From Bradyrhizobium mercantei (GTDB lineage Bacteria > Pseudomonadota > Alphaproteobacteria > Rhizobiales > Xanthobacteraceae): DNA of 64,000 nt. Position numbers and translations under genes: made by a program. This document shows, in pieces, positions 17,595 to 25,102 of the stretch (position 1 is the first letter of the stretch; each line of letters starts with the position of its first letter). The stretch is from contig NZ_MKFI01000004.1 of the NCBI RefSeq assembly GCF_001982635.1, positions 117,609 through 181,608 of the forward strand, in the 5' to 3' direction. Below the pieces are notes generated by a model. The model was not told where the DNA came from. It did not search any database and saw only the letters and a program-made list of their open reading frames with translations.

Positions 17595-18953
17595 TTGCGT
17601 TCTCATCCTCCGCAGGAGCACCTTGCTCAGGACTTTGCCTCAGGACTTGCCTCAGGACTTGCCCCTCTCGTGTGGAACGTCACGGCTTTCATCTGCATCT
17701 TGATCGGGGCGTCGATTCCGCTGGGTCTGATCGATGCATCGTTCGCGACCGGCCTCGTCGGCGCCGCAACCTCGCTCGGGCTGCTGGCAAGCCTGGCGGC
17801 GATCCGCCCAGGTGAGCTGTCGTTCCTGAAATCGGTTGCCGGCCCCGCGGTTGCGGTGGCGCTGGTGCCGATGGTCTGGATCATCCTGCAGATGCTTCCG
17901 TTGCCGGGCCTGGCGCATCCGGTGTGGAAGTTCGCCGGCGAAACGCTGGGTGCGCCGCTCGGCGGCAGCATCACGATCGACACCGGCGCAAGCCTGGGCG
18001 CGCTGCTGCTCTGGCTGGCGTTGCTATCGCTCGTGATCACGGCCGCCGCGATCGCAATCGATGCCCGCCGCGCCGACATGGTGGCCCGCAGCATTGCAGC
18101 AACGGCCGCCGCCGCGGCACTGATTCTGCTGCTGCTCAGCGATCCGATCAAAGCCTGGCTCGGCGCTGCGCTCGATGAGAAAGCAAACGGCTTCGTGATC
18201 GTCGTTCTCGTTGGCGTTCCGCTCAGCCTGGCGCGCGCGCTCGACAGCGGCGGGCATGCCGATCGCCGCACGGCGGCCCGGTTGGCGCAGTTGCGCTGGC
18301 TGCTCGCCGCCGGCGCGCTGTTTTGTGCCGCCAGCGCCTGCTGGTATGGCCGTCGCGGCGCCGCGATCGCACTCGCCGCGGGTATCGCGCTCGTCCTGAT
18401 GACGTTCGCCGCGCGAAAGCTTCATCTGCATCGCTGGAGCAGCGCCGGGGCCGCCGCTGCGATTGCGCTGATCGCGCTGGCGACGGCGATCGCCAACCGT
18501 CATCCCGATGTCGCGCTTGCCACGGCCTTCGTCCAAGCGCCTGATGACCTCGTGCAGTCGACCCACAATTTGCTCGCCGACCTGCCCGCGCTCGGCAGCG
18601 GCGCCGGCACCACGGCGAGGCTGGCATCGACCTATATGGACTGGCAAGGCATCACCACGCGGCCGGTGGTTGCGACCAGCGCCGCCGCCTTGATCGCTCA
18701 GTTCGGTTCCGCCATGTTCTGGACTCTAGTCGCGGTTACGGTGGTGGGCATCGCCGCGTTCACAGCCGGTGCACGCAATCGCGGCCGTGACTGGTGCTAT
18801 CCCGCGGCTACAGCAGCCGCATTGCTGACGCTGCTGCTTGCCGCCTTCACCTTGCCGGAATTGCCGGCACTGCCCGGAGTGATCGTGTTGGGAGCCGTGA
18901 TCGGAACAGGACTGGCCCAGCGGATCAGCCGTTCACGGTTGCGTGCGGGCTAG
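17595..18953 (+). CDS. Divergent O-antigen ligase/polymerase-like membrane protein
   Basis: 452 residues if it starts at TTG 17595; GTG 17670 (427 residues) is an alternative, and the longer open frame to 17388 overlaps the preceding gene. It has about ten membrane helices. WIILQMLPLPGLAHPVWKF matches the early helix of WaaL/Wzy proteins, YGRRGAAIALAAGIALVL matches their G-S-R-G-G helix, and LPALGSGAGTTARLASTYMDW matches the P-W-x-G-x-G-x-G-T loop. The RAHN motif of the following helix is absent (TTRPVVATSAAALIAQFGS). It may have lost ligase chemistry or act as a partner. Three 12-13 base direct repeats (17626-17662) cover the possible N-terminus. Confidence 0.65.
   Translation: MRSHPPQEHLAQDFASGLASGLAPLVWNVTAFICILIGASIPLGLIDASFATGLVGAATSLGLLASLAAIRPGELSFLKSVAGPAVAVALVPMVWIILQMLPLPGLAHPVWKFAGETLGAPLGGSITIDTGASLGALLLWLALLSLVITAAAIAIDARRADMVARSIAATAAAAALILLLLSDPIKAWLGAALDEKANGFVIVVLVGVPLSLARALDSGGHADRRTAARLAQLRWLLAAGALFCAASACWYGRRGAAIALAAGIALVLMTFAARKLHLHRWSSAGAAAAIALIALATAIANRHPDVALATAFVQAPDDLVQSTHNLLADLPALGSGAGTTARLASTYMDWQGITTRPVVATSAAALIAQFGSAMFWTLVAVTVVGIAAFTAGARNRGRDWCYPAATAAALLTLLLAAFTLPELPALPGVIVLGAVIGTGLAQRISRSRLRAG
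17626..17662. repeat. Three tandem copies of CTCAGGACTT(T)GC
   Basis: Copies at 17626-17638 (13 bases), 17639-17650 and 17651-17662 (12 bases each). If the gene starts at 17595 they encode a short QDFASGLASGLA stretch; if it starts at 17670 they lie in the leader. The extra T in the first copy makes length change between strains likely. Confidence 0.7.
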
Positions 18954-18960
18954 GCGAGAG

Positions 18961-19737
18961 ATGCGCAGCCTCCTCCGGCGTATTGTCGGCCAGACCGGCG
19001 ACCTCGAACACGAGGGCGACGAGAGCTGCATCTACGCCGTTGGTGACATCCACGGCCACGCCGACCTGCTGCACGAGATCTGCGCGCGCATCGACGCCGA
19101 TATCCGCAAGTTCCGGCCGGCGCGGCCGATGCAGGTGTTCCTCGGCGATTACATCGATCGCGGGCCGGATTCGAACGAGGTGATCGCGATGCTCGATCAG
19201 CGCCGCCGGACCCGCAGCATGGTCTGCCTGCTCGGCAATCACGAGGCCTGCCTGCTGGAGTTTCTGGTCAATCCCGACATGCTCGCGCAATGGCGGCAGT
19301 TCGGCGGCCTGCAAACGCTGATGTCGTATGGATTGACGCCCTCGCCCAATCCTGACGCCGCAGAACGGCGGGCGCTGGCCCGGCAGCTGGTGCGCGAGAT
19401 GCCGCCGGCCCATCTCGCCTTCCTGCGTTCGCTGCCGATCTGTTACGTGCACAGCCGCTACTTCTTCGTGCATGCCGGCGTCCGGCCCGGCGTCGCGCTC
19501 AACCAGCAGCGCAAGGAAGACCTGCTCTGGATCCGCGACGACTTCCTGATGTCGGAAGATGATTTCGGCAAGGTCGTGGTGCACGGCCACACGCCGGTGC
19601 ACGAGGCCGAGCTGCTGCGCAACCGCATCAATGTCGACACCGGCGCCTATGCGACCGGCCGCCTGACCTGCGTCAAGCTGGAGGGCGCACGGCGAAGCCT
19701 GCTGATGACCGGCAACCGGGCGGCGCGCCATGGCTAG
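18961..19737 (+). CDS. PPP-family metallophosphatase (calcineurin-like) in the EPS locus
   Basis: 258 residues. The three PPP signature blocks are present and complete: GDIHGH (metal ligands Asp and His), GDYIDRGPDS and LGNHE, followed by the later His ligands in FFVHAGVRPG and VVHGHTPV. Such enzymes dephosphorylate phospho-Ser/Thr/Tyr proteins or small phosphorylated compounds in the cytoplasm. I chose ATG 18961, preceded by GGCGAGAG, over a GTG at 18943 that overlaps the upstream gene. The gene starts seven bases after the Wzy-like stop and overlaps the next gene by eight bases. Context makes the BY-kinase at 10791 a candidate target, but this is inference. Confidence 0.9.
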   Translation: MRSLLRRIVGQTGDLEHEGDESCIYAVGDIHGHADLLHEICARIDADIRKFRPARPMQVFLGDYIDRGPDSNEVIAMLDQRRRTRSMVCLLGNHEACLLEFLVNPDMLAQWRQFGGLQTLMSYGLTPSPNPDAAERRALARQLVREMPPAHLAFLRSLPICYVHSRYFFVHAGVRPGVALNQQRKEDLLWIRDDFLMSEDDFGKVVVHGHTPVHEAELLRNRINVDTGAYATGRLTCVKLEGARRSLLMTGNRAARHG

Positions 19738-20326
19738 CACGATGGCTGGCGCGATCAAGCGGCATGCGCGGCAGCTGTCGCTAGCCTTCGTGCCGGCCGT
19801 GGCCACGATCGGTGCCGTGACGCTGACGTTGTCGACCTGGTGGCTCGGCGCGGATGCATTGCGCGGCAAGCCTTCGCTTGCGGCCGGCGCCGGCGTGATC
19901 AGGAGCGAGCTGTGGCTCGGCTATGGCTGGACCGAATTGCAGACCTCGCCCGAGGCGGCCGAAGCCGCCTTCACGCGCGCGCTTCGGCTCTCGCCGATGG
20001 ACGCCGGTGCCTGGTTCGGCCTCGCCTCGGCGACCGGGCGGTTCGACTGGCTGAACCCGACCGCGTCGAAGGCGCTGAAGATGTCCTATTACACCGGCTT
20101 CAACCGCAGCGACCTGATCGCGCCGCGCCTGATCCTGCTGGCGCAGGTCGACACCACGCGCGATGTGGAGCTGGTCGACCTGCTGCAGCGGCAGATCCGC
20201 CTGATCCTCACCCGCGCGCCGGAGCTGAAGGGCGCGATCGGCCAGGCCTATCGCGTGGCGACCGATGCCAACCGGCGCATCATCGAGGCCGAATTCAAGG
20301 ACGCCAACCAGAGCATTCCGGAGTAG
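19730..20326 (+). CDS. Membrane-anchored accessory protein paired with the phosphatase
   Basis: 198 residues. A basic start is followed by one membrane helix (FVPAVATIGAVTLTLSTWWL). Then come TPR-like helices (EAAEAAFTRALRLSPMDAGAWFGLA) and an ALKMSYYTGFNRSDL segment before a final helical domain. It overlaps the phosphatase gene by eight bases, so the two are translationally coupled. The middle section resembles the protein next to the BY-kinase (9965-10789), at low identity but with the same order of features. No family name recognised. ATG 19742 is an alternative start. Confidence 0.72.
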   Translation: MASTMAGAIKRHARQLSLAFVPAVATIGAVTLTLSTWWLGADALRGKPSLAAGAGVIRSELWLGYGWTELQTSPEAAEAAFTRALRLSPMDAGAWFGLASATGRFDWLNPTASKALKMSYYTGFNRSDLIAPRLILLAQVDTTRDVELVDLLQRQIRLILTRAPELKGAIGQAYRVATDANRRIIEAEFKDANQSIPE

Positions 20327-20365
20327 CGCGCGCCGGCACGCAGGCGGCCGTCCGATGCCCGGCCG

Positions 20366-21808
20366 TCAGATCCCCTTATGCCGCAGCACCGCGCCGACCG
20401 TGCGCAGCAGGATGCGCAGGTCGAGCACGAAGCTCCAGCTCTTGATGTAGATGAGATCGTGCGCGACGCGCAGCTGCATGTCCTCGATCGCAGGCGTCGC
20501 GCCGCGCAATCCCTGCACCTGCGCGAGACCCGTGATGCCCGGCTTGACGTGCTGGCGCTGCGCATAGCTTGCGATCAGCTTGGAATATTTGTCGTCATGC
20601 GCCAGCGCGTGCGGCCGCGGCCCGACCAGCGACATGTCGCCGCGCAACACGTTCACCAGCTGCGGCAGCTCGTCGATGCTGCGCCGGCGCAGCGTCGCAC
20701 CGATCCCGGTCAGCCGCGAATCGTTCGGGCGGGCCTGGGTGATGACGTCGCCATCCTCCAGCACATGCATCGAGCGGAATTTGAGGATCACGAACGGCTT
20801 GCCGTCGAACCCGTTACGGCGCTGCCGGAACAGGATCGGCCCCTTGGAGTCGAGCCTGATCGCAATCGCCGTCCCGATCAGGAGCGGCGCGAACAGCACC
20901 AGCAGGCCGCTGGATGCCACGATGTCGAACAGGCGCTTGCCGGCGCGCTCGAGCGAGGTCAGCGGCGAGCGCTGCATCTCCACCGTCGGTATCGGCCCAC
21001 TCGCCACCATCCGCAGCGCCAGGAATCGTTCCGCCGTCCGGTCCGGCAGCAGCCGCACCGGCAGCGGCGACGCCCGCAGCTGATCGCAGACGAACTGGAT
21101 GCGCGGCTCCTGCTGCCAGGGCATCGCCAGGATGATCTCGTCGGCGCCGCACTCACGCGCCGCGTGAATGGCCGACGCGACCGCCGCGCGGTCGCCCTCG
21201 TCGTCGGACAATCCGGAGAGTTGGATCCGCCACACCTCGCTGAGGCCGAAATCGCGCAGCAGGCTCGCGTGCCGGACCCGGGACAATTCGTCCGCCATCC
21301 CGACCACGACGGCGCGGCGTGTCGCCAGCATGCCGCGGTCGATCGCGCGCTGTAGCGGCGACTGCAGCAACATCCGTCCGGTTACGAGCCCGAGGCCACC
21401 GATCAGCCCAAACGACAGCACCGATCCGCGCGAGACGCCGGAGCCAACCTTGAGGAGGAAGATGATCAGGGTCATCAGCAGGACGACCAGCAGCCACCCG
21501 CCGAGCAGGCTGCTCCAGCGCCGGTCGAGCCCGGCCAGCACCTGGGCATTATAGAGGCCCTGCGACTTCGCCACGAACATGTGAAGGATCGCGGCGAGGA
21601 CCCCGATGCCTAGAAAACCCTCGAAGCTGTTGCTATAAACCGTGTGGTAGTAAAACAGATGATAGGCCGCGCCGCCGATGATGCTGGACAGCACCACGAT
21701 CATCATCTCGAAGGCGACAGCAAACGCTTCGAGAGAGGCAAAAGCGAACGAGAAGGCGCCGAAGTTAACCGGTACCTTCGCTAATCGAGCGTCCGAAAGG
21801 TCGGTCAT
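20366..21808 (-). CDS. WcaJ-like undecaprenyl-phosphate sugar phosphotransferase
   Basis: 480 residues. The N-terminal half has four to five membrane helices, followed by a CoA-binding-like domain (AVVVGMADELSRV), as in long polyisoprenylphosphate hexose-1-phosphate transferases. The C-terminal catalytic domain has KRLFDIVASSGLLVLFAPLL, then FRQRRNGFDGKPFVILKFRSM, RRRSIDELPQLVNVLRGDMS, LVGPRPHA and KPGITGLAQVQGLRG, all hallmarks of the family. It starts EPS repeat-unit assembly by moving a hexose-1-phosphate to undecaprenyl phosphate. It converges with the accessory gene at 19730. A 16-base palindrome lies seven bases upstream of its start. Confidence 0.93.
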   Translation of the reverse strand: MTDLSDARLAKVPVNFGAFSFAFASLEAFAVAFEMMIVVLSSIIGGAAYHLFYYHTVYSNSFEGFLGIGVLAAILHMFVAKSQGLYNAQVLAGLDRRWSSLLGGWLLVVLLMTLIIFLLKVGSGVSRGSVLSFGLIGGLGLVTGRMLLQSPLQRAIDRGMLATRRAVVVGMADELSRVRHASLLRDFGLSEVWRIQLSGLSDDEGDRAAVASAIHAARECGADEIILAMPWQQEPRIQFVCDQLRASPLPVRLLPDRTAERFLALRMVASGPIPTVEMQRSPLTSLERAGKRLFDIVASSGLLVLFAPLLIGTAIAIRLDSKGPILFRQRRNGFDGKPFVILKFRSMHVLEDGDVITQARPNDSRLTGIGATLRRRSIDELPQLVNVLRGDMSLVGPRPHALAHDDKYSKLIASYAQRQHVKPGITGLAQVQGLRGATPAIEDMQLRVAHDLIYIKSWSFVLDLRILLRTVGAVLRHKGI

Positions 21809-21814
21809 CGGGAA

Positions 21815-21830
21815 TTAACATTCGTGTTAA
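21815..21830. promoter_or_regulatory. Palindrome TTAACA-N4-TGTTAA before the initiating transferase
   Basis: TTAACA (21815-21820) and TGTTAA (21825-21830) are exact reverse complements around TTCG. The site is 7-22 bases upstream of the transferase ATG (21808), in the place of a ribosome-binding site, and 74 bases upstream of the gene at 21904. Binding by a regulator would block the first step of EPS synthesis. Function inferred. Confidence 0.45.
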
Positions 21831-21903
21831 CAATTCATATGTGTATTATCAGGCAGGTCGTGAGCTCGCAAGGCCTGCCGGCAATATCGAACAGAGAGCG
21901 TCT

Positions 21904-22209
21904 ATGACTTCATCGGCTGGCGAAACCGAGGCCGCGCTGGTGGCCCTCCTTCACTTGATCCGCCTGATGGGCGCCGAGCTCGTCGCAGGCCAGCACCGCG
22001 ACGACGTCGAGATGCTGGTCAAGGCGGTCGAAACAAAGCTGCGATCGGCCCGCTTTCCAGCCGAAATGCCGAATCAGGACATTGTCGCAGGCTTGGACCT
22101 CGCAGAGGCCAAGCTACGTCCAATCCTGGAGGAGTTGCGCGCGCGTTCGGAGAAGGCACATCTGAGCGACCTGCTGCTGCTTGCGCCCAGGCCCTCACGT
22201 ATCCATTAA
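21904..22209 (+). CDS. Small helical hypothetical protein
   Basis: 101 residues from ATG 21904, chosen for the AGAGAG seven bases upstream; the open frame goes back to 21841. It is acidic and largely helical (ETEAALVALLHLIRLMGAEL; DLAEAKLRPILEELRARSEK), with no membrane segment. No family recognised. It is divergent from the initiating transferase and converges with the transposase-like gene at 22225. Confidence 0.65.
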   Translation: MTSSAGETEAALVALLHLIRLMGAELVAGQHRDDVEMLVKAVETKLRSARFPAEMPNQDIVAGLDLAEAKLRPILEELRARSEKAHLSDLLLLAPRPSRIH

Positions 22210-22224
22210 CGGATCAGCTTATCG

Positions 22225-22599
22225 TCAGCTCTGGACTTCACCACGGCGGGGCAAACCGTTCCCGCCGCTGGATCTGAGCGCGAGCTTTTCCTCGATCTTC
22301 ATTTTCTCGAGCAGCAGATCCGTTACGATCCGGCGCAGCCGTTCATTTTCCAGCCGCAATTCGTCAATACGGTTGCGGACAGGGGGGATTCCATCTCGAT
22401 CTTCGGTGTGAGCGGCGAGCTCGGTAACAGTACCATTCGCCTGATGGCCGCGCGCGGCCTCCTGCTTGCGCCAGCGATGAAAGGTCATCACGCTAACGCC
22501 CAGCACCTTGCACGCTTGGGCTTGTGACTGCCCTCGCGCCATGAGTTCCTCGGCCTGTTTGACCTTGGAAGTGATCTCGTCAGTTGAATGACGCCTCAT
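22225..22599 (-). CDS. IS3-type OrfA-like DNA-binding protein without OrfB
   Basis: 124 residues. The N-terminal half has a helix-turn-helix of the transposase_8/IS3 OrfA kind (QAEELMARGQSQAQACKVLG, then MTFHRWRKQEAARG). The C-terminal half has a leucine-zipper-like helix (IDELRLENERLRRIVTDLLL). In IS3 elements OrfA is followed by OrfB with a DDE integrase domain. No OrfB and no terminal inverted repeats were found around this gene, so it is either a remnant or a domesticated DNA-binding protein. Its zipper region resembles the small proteins at 23267 and 23702. Confidence 0.7.
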   Translation of the reverse strand: MRRHSTDEITSKVKQAEELMARGQSQAQACKVLGVSVMTFHRWRKQEAARGHQANGTVTELAAHTEDRDGIPPVRNRIDELRLENERLRRIVTDLLLEKMKIEEKLALRSSGGNGLPRRGEVQS

Positions 22600-23266
22600 T
22601 GGTCATCTCATTGCCCCCTAGATTAGCAATAATCGCATGGCCTATAAGCTATGTAAATGCAACAGGAAATTCAAATTGAGGATTTCCCGGGGGTCTTTCG
22701 GGAGCCTCGAACTTGCCATCGGCAGCGCCACATTGTGCGAAGAAATGCCGAAGCTGCAAGGTATTTACCGAAATATATGAGCAATATTCCCGCGCCGAAA
22801 CCACCCGACAGAAAAAGTTATACGACTTTCTGCGTATGAGAATTTGATCGCGATAACTGGCGCACCGTTTGCATCCCCAAACGAGAAGCAAATGAGAATA
22901 TCCAATCGGTCCGTCGACAGATTGTGAGTGCACCATGCCTCCCTGTGATATCCGCACCGCCAGTCAAGCGGGAGTTTCACAAAATTCTAACAAATTAAAC
23001 CCGCGGCCTTCGCGTCCGACAGCTTGCGGGCGCTCACGCGCAGCGGTAGTTACTAAGACGTTAGGTGTCATGAGAGTTTCAACATATTCGAGGATTATTT
23101 TCACGAAACCTAACGTTCATAGCTCGATCCACGAATTATCAATTAAGCGCTTTCTCACCCGAGGCCATCAGGCGGAACCACAACCGCCCGACAATCCGTG
23201 AACTATTCTGCGCTGACGCTTGTCAGAGCCAGTCTCTGATCAACTTATTTGCTGAGGATCGACACT
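22600..23266. other. 667-base AT-richer region with no confident gene
   Basis: Short open frames here have no start signals or family-like sequence. The base composition is clearly lower in GC than the genes around it. It holds an exact 9-base inverted repeat (ACGTTAGGT at 23058-23066 and ACCTAACGT at 23108-23116). It may hold regulatory sequence or a small RNA; nothing further can be supported. Confidence 0.5.
23058..23116. promoter_or_regulatory. Spaced inverted repeat ACGTTAGGT / ACCTAACGT
   Basis: Arms at 23058-23066 and 23108-23116 are exact reverse complements, 50 bases apart start to start (about five helical turns). That spacing fits DNA looping between two bound dimers, or long-range base pairing in RNA. 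It is about 150 bases upstream of the small gene at 23267. Confidence 0.35.
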
Positions 23267-23455
23267 ATGGCGCGTCTCAAGGTCTTCGAGGGGAACCAAT
23301 CCGTGTCCAGTGAGGCGGACGGCGCCCTGGAACGCCTTGTCGCGGAGAACTTCGAACTCCGGCACACCGCCGTCGAGCTGGTGTTGCAGACCTGGATCCT
23401 GCGCGAGCGTCTGTCCGATGTCGGGGCCCACAAGTCGGTGCCCCAGGAACACTGA
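23267..23455 (+). CDS. Small coiled-coil protein (zipper family member)
   Basis: 62 residues. ATG 23267 follows GAGGA with eight bases of spacing, better than the upstream open frame at 23249. The central helix (ERLVAENFELRHTAVELVLQ) has Leu/Val at heptad positions. Leu, Asn, Leu-Arg and Leu spacing match the zipper regions of the OrfA-like protein at 22225 and the small protein at 23702. A coiled-coil dimerisation or interaction role is inferred. No known family. Confidence 0.6.
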   Translation: MARLKVFEGNQSVSSEADGALERLVAENFELRHTAVELVLQTWILRERLSDVGAHKSVPQEH

Positions 23456-23701
23456 CGGCAGCACTGACCGCCCTCGCCTTGCGCTCAAGCGAAGACTCGT
23501 CGGAGAGGCCACCGAGCGGGCCAACCGAGCGCCCGTGCCCGAAGCGATCTCGGGCCGCGGCAACCCGGGCGCGCAATCGATTGGGCCGATCTGAATCTCA
23601 ATTTTAGATTGAATTTTCCGCGGCCATAGGCAAGCCACCATCCTCGCCGAGCCGGCGCGGACGTGGTTGCGATTGCGCGGTGAGGAATTCGCGGACGAAG
23701 G

Positions 23702-23911
23702 TCAGCGATGAACCCGGCGCAGCGCTGCGCGCGGGGTGGTCTGCTCACGCGATACACCGAACGAACGAGACGCAATCGGGCGCTCGTGAATTTCACGCAG
23801 CTCAGCGATATCCAGCATCAGCGCGACGACTTCGTTGCGCAGCGATTGATTGGTCGCGAGCAACGCCTCTTCGATCGGCTGATGCAAATGTTGAATCTTG
23901 TGCTGCTTCAT
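23702..23911 (-). CDS. Small coiled-coil protein (zipper family member)
   Basis: 69 residues. ATG 23911 is preceded by GAGGGCG. The helix EEALLATNQSLRNEVVALML followed by DIAELREIHE shows the same L-x3-N-x2-LR-x2-V-x2-L pattern as the proteins at 22225 and 23267. The C-terminal third is basic (SREQTTPRAALRRVHR), which could contact nucleic acid. Function unknown; the call rests on the start signal and the shared pattern. Confidence 0.5.
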   Translation of the reverse strand: MKQHKIQHLHQPIEEALLATNQSLRNEVVALMLDIAELREIHERPIASRSFGVSREQTTPRAALRRVHR

Positions 23912-24750
23912 GGCGCGCCCTCGCTCTGCGGTTAAGGGTATGAGCGATGTGATTGAAGTTTCGATGACAGAGTTATTCCGCCCACATGGAAAGAAATTAA
24001 TGGGGCAGGTTTGCGACCAACATCACATGGACAGAAATTTTTCCAATCTGGTTCCACAACCTGATCGCGAAAGGTTTAATCGATGGCCGTATTATGTCGT
24101 TGCGATGGGATGTCGGCGGCAGCGATGCGACGCGCGACCAAAGCGCGCGGCTGGCACGCACCATGAGACGCGACCAAGCGCATGAAATCATTTGACGATC
24201 GTTGATCGCCGCAATCGCCGTTGAAACCGTCGGTGCGTCTGCGGGCGATCACAATATCGCCGCGTCAAAGGCTCGCGGCGCGAAGCCGTGTTCCAGCCTC
24301 GAACCAGATATTCCACCAATGACGGCGCACACACACTAAATCTGCTGCTGTCGCGGAATCGGATTCGCGCTGCGCATAACAGGTTGGACCGAGCAGCATG
24401 GATGCAGTGACGAACGGGCCGTCGGTTGCACCGATCGCAGAATGTTTCGGACCGTTACCGACAGCGAGGACGCCGTCCGATGCAAGCAGATTCCGACCAG
24501 CTTTGATCATGCGACGGATGGATTCAACGCTTCAGGTCCGCTCATGCAGGATACTCGCCTCGATCGAGGTCGAACGCGACAATACCATTCTAATTCAAGA
24601 CAAGAGGCGCTGACGCACGCGGCTTCAACGGAACGGACGAACGCCGTTGCGTTTTCACACGCGTCTTGCGCGATCGTCGCGACGAAGCGCCATCGGTGCC
24701 AGCAACCGCCATAAGCATCGCTAATTCGCGACGCGCGTCGCATTGCCGCG
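23912..24750. other. 839-base region with no confident gene
   Basis: Several short frames exist, the most protein-like being a minus-strand frame at 24265-24510, but none has a convincing ribosome-binding site plus family features. The region continues the lower-GC island that starts near 22.6 kb. No terminator, tRNA or clear repeat was seen. Confidence 0.45.
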
Positions 24751-25008
24751 CTATTTCGATTTCGGAGCGGCGTCGTCATCCATCTTGCCGCCATTGGCGA
24801 CGCACTTGTTGAAATAGTCCCGCTGGACCTTCGCATTGCCGTTCGCGCTGCTGGAAGCCGGATTGCCCGGCTGTCGCGGCGGAAATGCCTTCGCGACCAA
24901 TGCATCGCAGGCGCGCGCGACCTGGACGTCGATCGCGTGTGCCGGGACGATTGCGCCGGAGATGATGATCGCGGCCAAAGCTAGCGCAAAACCCCTGATA
25001 ACTCTCAT
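24751..25008 (-). CDS. Small exported protein, unknown function
   Basis: 85 residues from ATG 25008, preceded by GGAG. A clear signal peptide (MRVIRGFALALAAIIISGAI, cleavage after AHA) is followed by a short mature chain with two cysteines (ARACDALV and FNKCVANGG), probably one disulphide. The C-terminus is charged (DDDAAPKSK). No family recognised. It is downstream of the epimerase gene on the same strand by 94 bases. Confidence 0.7.
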   Translation of the reverse strand: MRVIRGFALALAAIIISGAIVPAHAIDVQVARACDALVAKAFPPRQPGNPASSSANGNAKVQRDYFNKCVANGGKMDDDAAPKSK

Positions 25009-25102
25009 TGCCACGCTCCGTTCCAACTCGATCCAGTTTTTTTCGAGCCCGGATTCGCAACGAGCGCACCAAAGCACGATCCGGAAAGGTGCGAAGCGCG
25101 CT

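Noticed and set aside
22225..22599. Complete IS3 element
   Set aside because: No OrfB (DDE) frame, terminal inverted repeats or target duplication can be seen around the OrfA-like gene.
24265..24510. Minus-strand frame of 81 codons in the gene-poor island
   Set aside because: Its translation looks fairly protein-like, but there is no clear ribosome-binding site and no recognisable feature, so I could not support it as a gene.
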